64,000 nt of DNA from Cladopsammia gracilis. Its lineage: Eukaryota > Cnidaria > Anthozoa > Scleractinia > Dendrophylliidae. This document shows positions 1 to 11,100 of the stretch, in pieces. Each line of letters opens with the position of its first letter. Position 1 is the stretch's first letter. Position numbers and translations under genes: made by a program. Under the pieces are notes generated by a model that was given only the letters and a program-made list of their open reading frames with translations, had not been told where the DNA came from and did no database searches. The stretch lies in NCBI GenBank assembly GCA_022457155.1, contig JAJGOT010000089.1, forward strand, positions 1,161,001 to 1,225,000. Reading direction: 5' to 3'.

Positions 1-84
1 CAATATTCTTTTTTCTAACTGTTGTTTGATCCATCACAGACCTAATTTCAAACTTTTCTGTTTTTTCTTCCTGTCATGTTGAAG

Positions 85-2114
85 GTGCCCAGAGATGAGA
101 AACACAAAATTAAAATCCAGTATTCAGACAACACAGTTCAAATCTGGAGCATTTCTGCCAGTGAAAAAGTTCCACAGGTTCAGCGACAGGTCTGTAGCTG
201 AGTTTTTATTCCTGATAGGTTGCTTTGTTCTGCAACGGAGAACGGAGAACGGAGAAATACATGTAGAGTAATTGTAGACTGGAAATTAACCATTCAACTC
301 CCAAGAGTGCCAAAAATCAAAATTCAAGAAAAATCCCAAATTTCATTTTGTAAAATATCGAAAAACAAATGGAACCACGCAAACGTACTGCCGAAGAGGT
401 TTCATTTGAATGGTCACACCATAGGATTTCGTCGACAGACTCAAAAGTTAGAACTGCAATACATGTCGCCATAATTGACATATCTCCATACTTGACTCTG
501 GGAGTGAAAGTGTGAACAGACTCAATAGTTAGTACTACACTACACGTCGTCAGAATTGACTCTGAGAGTGAAAGGGTTAAACAGACTCAAAAGTTAGTAC
601 TACACTACATGTCTCCATACTTGACTCTGGGAGTGAAAGGGTTAACAGACTCAAAAGTTAGTACTACACTACATGTCTCCATAATTGACTCTGGGAGTGA
701 AAGAGTTAACAGACTCAAAAGTTAGTACTACACTACATGTCTCCATAATTGACTCTGGGAGTGAAAGAGTTAACAGACTCAAAAGTTAGTACTACACTAC
801 ACGTCGTCAGAATTGACTCTGGGAGTGAAAGGGTTAACAGACTCAAAAGTTAGTACTACACTACATGTCTCCACAATTGACTCTGGGAGTGAAAGGGTTA
901 ACAAACTCAAAAGTTAGCACTACCCTACATGTCTCCATAATTGACTCTGGGAGTGAAAGAGTTAAAAAACAAATGGTACCATGCAAAAGTACTGGCGAAG
1001 AGGTTTCATTTGAACAACGGTCACACCACAGGATTTCGTTGCTACCAAAATGGTCGCACAAAGTCAACAGTCTCTGTCGAGGCTCGAAAACAAAGATAAT
1101 ATTGAGGCTCCAATAAGTTCTTTATTCGTCGTACAATAGTACAGTAGTTGAGAGTCAAACGAGAAGTCACTGGGTAACTGCTTGCGTGACGTTTGACTAA
1201 CTCATCAACTATCATGCGCTCTCAGACGCTATTTAACTATTATAGCGCGAAAGCGCGCGAGATCTCGCCAAATTCTTAGCCGACCAGGCCGTAGGCTGAG
1301 TCGGCTAAAATTAGGCGATATCACGCAAGCTTGAGCGCTATACTAGTTTTTTAATTCAACACATTGATAAGAAAGCACAGTTTGAAGAAAAATATCGAGG
1401 CCGGTCCGTCATTTTTGCATTCTCTTGTCAAAATGCGAAATTTACCTCCATCGTTGGATATACGTCATGTAGACATAGCGTATATCGGTAACTTTTTTAC
1501 CATATTTCTTCATCTACTTTATTAACCAACAACGCTCTCGCATCAAGTCAGTATGTAAATAAAAATATAGTAATACAATATTTGGGCAGTGTATCAATGT
1601 TTTGAATTATAACATGCGATATCACGCGCTATCACATGCTATCACGCACCGTTTGACCGCTAGAATGATACTCAATGATAGTATACATTGTACGATAGTT
1701 CGTGATCAAAACTTTTACCCCAACTATATCATCGACCATCACGCGTCGTTTGACCAGGGCTTTATGCTTGTATCAATGTTCATTTTCACGCGACGCAAAT
1801 TCGGTACACCTGCAGTTGTGCTTGTATCGCTAGTGAACCAGCGTCATTTTCGTCCAAAGATACGAAAAAAAAAAAGAAGAAGATCGTCATTACCGTCTCT
1901 TCCTGACCTCGAGGTTTGCATACTTTTTGTATGAAATGGGCAGTTTTCCTTACTAGACTTTCATTCGTAATATTTGTCATGGTTTCAGCGATGGTTGAAC
2001 TCCCTTCACGAGCACTGTGCTTATAGCACGTTTTACACAACTCAACCAACATTGTTGATTGACGATCAGGAACAGGATGTTATTCCACTGGGAAACATGC
2101 AAGACTCTCTCAAG
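85..2114 (+). CDS. OSBPL1A: OSBPL1A-like exons 1-2 in window: C-terminal part of PH domain
   Basis: Exon 85-189 (35 codons, phase 0) and exon 1989-2114 (42 codons, phase 0). They encode the last beta strands ([11 protein letters not shown]) and the closing helix with its conserved Trp ([10 protein letters not shown]) of a PH-type domain, which in this family targets phosphoinositides or contact-site partners. The first acceptor at 83-84 follows a strong pyrimidine tract. The 1.8 kb intron between them carries the 65 bp tandem array. The PH assignment rests on the fold pattern and on position relative to the ORD. Confidence 0.75.
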
Positions 2115-5100
2115 GTGAGTTTCTTTGCAAGGTTTGTTTCTTGGGGGCCGAGAACAAAGGCGGGGAGGGGGTTCTCCCTAGACTCACTTTGTAAAGCATA
2201 ATAAACAGTACTTACTTACTTATCCTCTTCGGGCCCACGAGGACTCTTGAGGCCGGATAATAAACAGTACCACATAAAAATACTGGCCCCGGTTGTTCAA
2301 AAGGTGGATAGCGCTATCCACCTTTTGAACAACCGGAATAGTCACACTTAAGGATTTGAATGGTCACACTTTAGGATTTCATTGACAGACTCAAAAGTTA
2401 GAACCACTGGCACAGCATAATAAACAGTACCACAGAAAAGTACTGCTCAATATTCTTTATATGAATGATCACACTTTAGGATTTAATCCACAGACTCAAA
2501 AGTTAGAACCACCTTGTACAGCATAATGAACAGTACCACATGAAAGTGCTGCTCAATAGCTTAATTTCATTTAAATGTATGATAGATTTCATCCATAGAC
2601 TCAAATGTTTAAGGCAACTAGTACAGCGTAATAAACAGTACCACAGGAAAGTGCTGCTCAGTAGCTTTTTTAATGGTTACGCTGTAGGATTTCACACACA
2701 GACTCAAACGTTAGAACGACGGGGAGGAGTAGCAATACTTAAAGTTGCTTTATGTTACGGAAACCTGCTGAAGCTCCGGTTGAGTGGGTTTCCTGTGACT
2801 CGTGTGTGATTGGACCTACCATATTTTCTCAATTAAACGCCCCCGGCGTTTATTTCAAACTTGGCCTAGTGGACCCGGCGTTTCTTTGAATCAGCAGTTT
2901 TTTATCGCCCGCCATTTTTTAAGAAAGGGTTATTATTCGTTTTTCTTGGCAGCCGTGTACCTTGCCCTTAAATCTTAAGTTTATTATACCACAAATAAAC
3001 GTTTGAGGAGTTTACTTACAACTTCCTCTATTATACCCGGCGTTTATCCGGGACCACAAAATACGGTACCTTACTGCCCCACTATAACTGGTGAAGCTCC
3101 GGCTGAGTGGATCTCCTGTGACTCGTGTGTGATTGGACCTACCTTACTGCCCCACTATAACTGGATATTTATTGTGTTTTTCAGAGTGCACGTGCGCATC
3201 AGCAGCTTCTGGACCAGCAGGTCACTGGAGTTAACAAAACAATCGCCGATATTACCAGCTCTTCTCCAACGCAGTCCAACTCCAAAGGTTAGAGTTCGTG
3301 CACACCGTTGCGTGTTCCGATTCTCGCTCAAACCAGCACTCGCTCGCTTGCTGAACTTTATCATCTCAAATGGCACGTAGTAGTGGCGGATCTCACATGT
3401 GTCATTATTTCCTTTTTCCGCTGCAGGAAGTTTACTAAAGATCAGCGAGAAACTTAACGAGGTTGTGGCCACTGCACGTAACATGTGTAACGCACTGACT
3501 CACTGCTTAGATTTACTGTCACAACAAGAAGAGGTTTGTTGCATTTGTTCTTACTCTTTCACACCACATTACTGAGTTCAAAAATCCCGTTTGGTAAAAT
3601 GTTGAAAAACTGACAGCACGGGAATAAAGTACTGCTCAGTAGCTTTCATTTGAATGGTCACACTTTAGGATTTCATCCACAGACTCAAAAGTTAGAACCA
3701 CCTTGTACAGCATAATAAACAGTACCGCAGGAAAGTACTGCTCAGTAGCTTTCATTTGAACGGTCACACTTTAGGATTTCATCCAAAGACTCAAAAGTTA
3801 GAACTACCTTGTACAGCATAATAAACAGTACCACAGGAAAGTACTGCCCAGTAGCTTTCATTGGAATGGTCACAGTGTATGATCTCATCCACAGACTCGG
3901 AAGTTAGAACCACCTTGTTCAGAATAGTAAACAGTACCACAGGAAAGTACTGCTCAATAGCTTTCATTTGAATGGTCACACTTCATCCACAGACTCAAAA
4001 GTTAGAACCACCTTGTACAGCGTAATTAACAGTACCACAGGAAAGTACTGCTCAATAGCTTTCATTTGAATGGTCACACTTCATCCACAGACTCAAAAGT
4101 GAGAACCACCTTGTACAGCATAATAAACAGTACCACAGGAAAGTACTGCTCAACAGCTTTCACTTGAATGGCCACACTTTAGGATTTTATCCACAGACTC
4201 CAAAGTTACAACCACCTTGTACAGAATAATAAACAGCCCCACAGCAAATTTCCGTTTCGCCTTTTTTTTTTGTTTAAGGTCCGCCATCTTAGATTTGAAG
4301 AGGAAGTGGAGAAGCGGCGAGTTCTTGAAGATGCACTTCATGTTCTTGCTACAGAACACCACGCTCTGGAGTGTTCCATCGGAGCTCACGAGGTTAGAAG
4401 TTAGAACATTTTACTTCACTGTATGGAGGAGGGAAGGTTATCTGAAGTTAGCATCTCGGGACTTCAATATGAAGGACGGTTGTACAAGCCTAGCCTGAGA
4501 TCTACTGTTGTGTTGCTCCACATTGTCCCTCCTCACCCTGGTGTATTAATGAATTCTGGACAATTTATTTTCCTTGGCAGTAAATGAAGAATAAATTCAA
4601 CCTTCTAATAATTCATGCACCATTTCTGTGTCACTAACGGGGCGCTACTTCGAGAGAGGGCGCTAAGGAAGACCTCAGATAACAACGGCCTGGACCATCT
4701 CAGACGCCTTATTGAGACTTATATAACGGAGTAACTGGTTGGCTTTCAGTTGAGGTTGGGGTTAGCAGTTTATATAGTCAAATTTAGGCCTAAACAACCC
4801 GAGAAGCTAGGTGGTTCACTGGTACGGTAGGTTATGTAAGCCTAAACCTAGCTGAGGTCACAGGTTCAATCTGAGTGGAGATTTTAGATTTTCTTTTTTA
4901 CAGTTAAAAATTTATTGAAAACAAAATTCTAAGTGTCGACATTACGTTATATAATTCTCAATAAGTGTCCGAGGTGGTCCAGACCGTTGTTATCTAATAA
5001 TAAGTCGCAAGACTTTAAGCATTAGTGCGAGCAAGTTTCCACAAAATCGGCTGCACAGAAATTGCTGCACAGTCGACTGCTGAATTTAAGCTTCCAAATA

Positions 5101-8100
5101 TTATGCTTGCGTATTTGCCTCAGTGGTTGGAAGAACGCTAAAATAAGGCTACAATCGTACCCTATTATTTGAAAGCTTGATACAGCCGAAAACTCTGCTG
5201 GAATAGTCGGAAAAGATCGGAAACTCCAAGCAAAAACTATAAGCAAAGTAAGAACAAGATGTTTATAGTGCGTAATTTGTGAATTTCAAGATATTCAAGT
5301 ATGTTCGACTCGTGAAAAAACTTCCGATCTGTTTTCTCGTATGATAAAATTCAGTATATGTACAAACGGCCTTACCTAGTTTTATGTGTATAGTCTCGAC
5401 GAAGCTCGGCGAATTTGGGTCGTCAAGTTTGCTACTTCACCTGTTCCATTTTCTAAATGCCTTGAAAACCCCTCGTGTTCCGTAAATTATTCAAACTTGC
5501 CGCGTTCTGGGATTTATTTCTCCCGCGAACGGCAGGGATACAACGTCTGCCGTCTGCCGTCTGCCGTCTGCCGTCTGCCGTCTGCCGTCTGCAGTCTGCC
5601 GTCTGCCGTCTGCCGTTTGCCATTTGTACGTGAAAGTGAGTAGTTTGCGTTTGACATGAACATGTGAATTATTTTCGAATTTTCTAGTGGATTTATTTAA
5701 CGATTCTTGGAAAAGTAAAGATAATAGACTGCAAGCTGCCGTTTGCCGTTTGTTGTAGAACGCGGTACTTAATCTCTCTATTGTCCATTTGGGAATCGCG
5801 GATCACGGATCATCGATAACACAATTAAATGATTTCCATTTTAATTTTATTGTCGATGATCGATTCCCAAGTGGCAAATAATTCCAGAACGAGACAAGTT
5901 TAAATAATTTACGGACATGAGGGGTTTCCAAAGCATTTAGGAAATGGAAGACATGAAGTAGCAAACTTGACGACCCAAATGCGCCGAGCTTCATACACGT
6001 GAAACTAGGTAAGGTCGTTTGTGTATATACTGAATGTTATCTTAATTAAAAATAGGAGAAAACAAATCGGTAGTTTTTTTTCATGAGCCGAACAAACTTG
6101 AATAGCTTGAAATTCACAAAAAACGCATTGTAAACATCTTGTTCTTTCTTTGCTTTATAATACAGTTTTTGCTTGGTGTTGCCGATCTTTCATAAATATT
6201 CAGCAAAGTTTTCGGTTGTATCAAGCTTTCAAATAATAGGGTGCGATTGTAGCCTTATTTTAGCGTTCTTCCAACAGCCGAGGCGAACACGCAAGCATGA
6301 TATTTAGAAGCTTAAATTCAGCAGTCGACTGTGCAGCTATTTCTGCGGTGTAGCCGATCTTGTGGAAACTTGCTCACCGTTAAGCTTAAAGTCTTGCAAC
6401 TTATTTAACTTAATTAGAAAAAAATCTGTTGTCGTTTGATGAAAATATTCGCATTTCTTAAAAAGCGAGGCTTTCTAAAAACGCTTGTTAATCTTCATCA
6501 CTTATCTCATTTGCAGTAAAATTTAAAGTTCTGTATAATTGAAGACTCCTTTATTATCCTGTCAAAACTTACAGAAATCGGTTAACATTTACATGCCGAA
6601 AATTCGATTTATAAAAGGGAGCCTCCACGCCATTAAATCGCCGCGGGCGACCTTAACTAAGCTGTTTAGTAATCAAGATACAACTGTAATTTTATTGTTT
6701 GTGTAGTCGACTTTCACGAAAGAAATGGTGCTACATCGGTGATGAAATGAACTGGTTCGATGAGGTAAATTGGCCGCGAACATCTTCGAGATGTTGAAAG
6801 AAATGATAAAGCCTCATTTTAACCAGTCGCTTGAGTTCGTAATTTTTTCATTTGAATTGTCCAAGATTCAAAAAATGAGATGTCCCCTCCCACCGATTCA
6901 ATGATGAATTCACGCTGAAACCAAAACGCGCCATGGGGGGGAGGCAAGGTCTTAATTTTTCATTTGAATAGCTCATTTCCAAGTTGCTCTTAGCCTCCTT
7001 TTCAAACCGAGGCCAAGTGAAAAACCATTCAAATGGACATAAGTTTTATTTGCATGTGAACGAAAACTCATCTCATCATCATGAATGATTAACACTTGGC
7101 CTCGGTTTGAAAAGGAGGCTAACAGCAACTTGGAAATGGACTATTGTCCAAGATTGTATTATAACTAACACATTTTGTCGCCGGTACCCATTTATGCTCT
7201 GGCCGAGTGGGTACCTGTGGCTCGTCTAAGACTTTATCTTTGCCCTTGTTTTATAGCATTTACGTGGAAGTCGAGTGGGTGACCTGTGGCTCGTCTAAGT
7301 CTTTATCTTGTTTTATAGTATATACGTGGAAGTCGAGTGGGTTACCTGTGGCTCGTCTAAGTCTTTATCTTGTTTTATAGTATATACGTGGAAGTCGAGT
7401 GGGTTACCTGTGGCTCGTCTAAGTCTTTATCTTGTTTTATAGTATATACATGGAAGTCGAGTGGGTTACCTGTGGCTCGTCTAAGACTTTATCTTTACCT
7501 TGTTTTAGAGCATTTAAGTGGAAGTCGAGTGGGTTACCTGAGGCTCGTCTAAGACTTTATCTTTATCTTGTTTTATAGTATATACGTGGAAGTCGAGTGG
7601 GTTACCTGAGGCTCATCTAAGACTTTATCTTTATCTTGTTTTATAGTATATACGTGGAAGTCGAGTGGGTTACCTGTGGCTCGATTAAGACTTTATCTTA
7701 ACCTTGCTTTATAGTATATACGTGGAAGTCGAGTGGGTTACCTGTGGCTCGTCTAAGACTTTATCTTTACCTTGTTTTATAGTATATACGTGGAAGTCGA
7801 GTGGGTTACCTGTGGCTCGTCTAAGACTTTGTCTTTACCTTGTTTTATAGCATTTACGTGGAAGTCGAGTGGGTTACCTGTGGCTCGTCTAAGACTTTAT
7901 CTTTACCTTGTTTTATAGCATTTACGTGGAAGTCGCATGACTTTGACAAGCGATTGCAATGAGGAGTTTTTTGATGCCAGATCTGACATCGGATGTGCCC
8001 CTCCTGACGTCGACTTGCTCTCGGACGATGATAGCGATGATGGCGATGATTACGTGCCGTGTGTAGCCACACCAAAGCCGACAAACGAGGAATCGCAACA

Positions 8101-11100
8101 AAATCACGTGGAAGCTGTCGTGGAACCGACTATTAGCATAAAGAGAGCGAAATCCGGAGGACAGCTGGGGAACTTTAACAGACTTTCTTTGACGCGAAGT
8201 ACCTCGGACAATAATATTGCAACGAAATCGGACGGTAGAAATTTATTGGACTGTGATAGCTTATTGAAAGTGAAGTCGGCTTCTAGTGACATGGAACAGA
8301 CTACAGCTTTATATAGAAAACAAGAAGTAGATAGGCATTCACAAGGCAAAGTGCGCTACAGGTAAGCTGTGAAAGAGTTGTAGCATGTGGGGAAATGTAT
8401 GCTAATTTTCACTCCATCGGTCGATTAGCTGTAAACATTGAGTCCGCGATATATTGTGGTCATCTGCCTTACCCATGAGGACGGCGTTGGAGGAACCCCG
8501 GGTAGTCCAGCACTTGTCCAAACGATGTCTGTGATTCGCTAAGAAAACAATAGATTTGTCCCGCTGGGGTAGGGATTAGGGATAGGGGCATTGTTCAAGT
8601 GATATATCAATAGGCCATTTCCGAGTTGCCTTTAGCCTCTCTATCAAAGCGAGGCTTGGTGCAAAAATGAGATTTCATTCACATGCAAATAAAACTTATT
8701 TGCATGTGAATGAAAACTCATTTTCATATGAAAGGTTTCGCACCTAGCCTCGCTTTGATAGAGAGGCTAAATGCAACTCGGAAATGGCCTATTGTATCGT
8801 TCGCCAATCACAGACATCGTTTGGACATCTACGGGGTCGCCCGGAGGAAGAGGAGGATGGGGAGTTGGACGCAAGTGTTGGGGAAGCGGGGGGGGGGGGG
8901 GGGGTCAGAACGGTGGAGCAAAACGCCTAGGAGAGAGGAGGGTCCGACGGTTGTGTCGAATTCACGAGTTTGCTCATCCTTTGATTTGTGTTCAATGGGT
9001 CTCGAGTAGTGGCTGTTTTTAGGGCAAACTAGCCCAATTAAAGGTAGAAATATATGAAAATTTTCTGAGTTCGCTTTCAAAATCAGTAGTAAATCTTTGT
9101 AGATGAGTCACATTCTAGACACGTTTAGACAGGCTGGATGTGCAGGCGCTTTAGTTATCCCTATTTGTGAAATATAAGCCTGTTCCAGGCGTTCAGATAG
9201 TGGGGAAAAAGATAGGCGGCGAGGAAAAGGAAAATATGGAGAGTGCCGAAAGAGGGGGGGGGGGGGGAGGGGGGTGGGTGCTCGCGAAAGAGAGTGAGGT
9301 TCATGTACCCCCTCTCCCCAGTCTTCTCTCGTTTTCCCCGCTCTTTGGCTCGTCGGTTTTTAGCTGCTCCCAGGCATCACAATCTTAACGCATGTTACAG
9401 GCCAGTGAGATATCCGCACTTTCTGTTCTTCTCCACAGAACCGCTCTTCCCGTACCTATGCTTTCAAGAAACGAGTTTAGTGTGTGGACTGTGTTGAGAC
9501 AGTGCATAGGGAAGGTATGGCAGCATTATTTACTGTGCTTGACTTAGGTTCATTAGACAGTATAAAGTTGGTCTTTTTAAACCGATTTTCCTTAAACAAT
9601 ACGAGCACATCTACGTTTAGAACACTTTTGAGATGCTTCTGTTTTTCCTCTGTTAAGCTCAACATTTGGCTAAAAAACGATGTAAATAGCACAACGTGAA
9701 TAGCAAAAATGAACATGCTTTCCTTCAGGAAGTTCCAATTACATGTTTTTCTGTGCTTAGCATAAGTTGCACGTTTCGTGCGCTTCGCAAAGGTTGCATA
9801 TTTTCCCGCGCTTGACCTTATTTGCATATTTGCCTGCGTTACATGTTTTCCCACGCTTTGCACCGGTTGCACGTTCCTGCTTCGAGTTCTGGGGCCAGAT
9901 TCGCGAAGCCCTTCTAAGTTAAGACGTATCCTAAGTATTGTTTCTTAACAATAGCCTATTGTTGGAATGACAATGGACTATTGTTAAGAAACGATGCTTA
10001 GGATATGTCTTAACTTAGGAGGGTTTCGTGAATCCAGCCCCTGATTGGTTTATTGGTTGCGACAAACAATGAAAATAGCTGACTTGACGGTCATCGTTCG
10101 CTTGAAAACGCGGGAAAACTCTCGTTTACCAACGCATAGTTGGTTTTCACCCTGCTCCTAATTAGCGAAATGAAAAGCGTTTATTGTTCTGACTGACTTA
10201 AGGACGATAAACAGCTATTTGCACTTTTTTTAATTTTCCAAAACATAGCAACCTCAATAAAAGGAAAACGAAGAATGATTTCTGGAAATACTTTTAAAGC
10301 GTTCAGTTTTTGTTTAACAGTTTCCAAACTTCTTCTCTACTGTTGAATAAGCAGACGTTCTCTGTTGCTAATTATTTTCTTTCTTTCAGGATCTGTCAAG
10401 AATTACAATGCCAGGTTTGTAGAAGAGGTTCCTACAAGGATAATTTTTGGTCCTTCCCACGCCAAGCTTAGGATTTGGCTGATTTTGATCAAAACTGTGC
10501 TTAAATTACTGATAATTACCTTCAATTATGCACAAAATTTTCTTTGAACCTAAAAGAGAAAAGATAATATGATCTCACGTCATGAGCTGACGTCCGATCT
10601 CATTCTTAGGAGTGTATGTAAAGCGCCATCATTTTATAATCCATTCAAACAGTCGAATTTCTCACGTCTGGCTTCCTTACAAATCCAGATAACTTGTTCA
10701 TACGTCTTCGGCAGTGTTCGGAAGTCGTCGGAACAACTTCGGACATTTTCGGCCATGTTTGGAAGTTGCGGAAACATCTTCGGAAAACTTCGGTAATGTT
10801 TGGAAGTCGTCGAAACATCTTCGGAAATCTTCGCTAATGTTCGGAAATGTCGGAACATCTTCGAAAACCGCAAAGGCAATATTTTTAGTTGTAAGTCATA
10901 GTTTAAGGGGAAAAAAGTCATGGAATGATAGCCTACTCCTTTTAAATTTCAGTTATTTTCAATGAGCCGCTGACATTTCTACAGCGCGTGGCCGAATACA
11001 TGGAGCATGTCTACTTGCTTCACACTGCAGCGTGTTTAGATGACTCGCTTCATCGTATGCAGGTTGGTATTTTGTTGTTAGCCCGTCACATACTAAAGGA

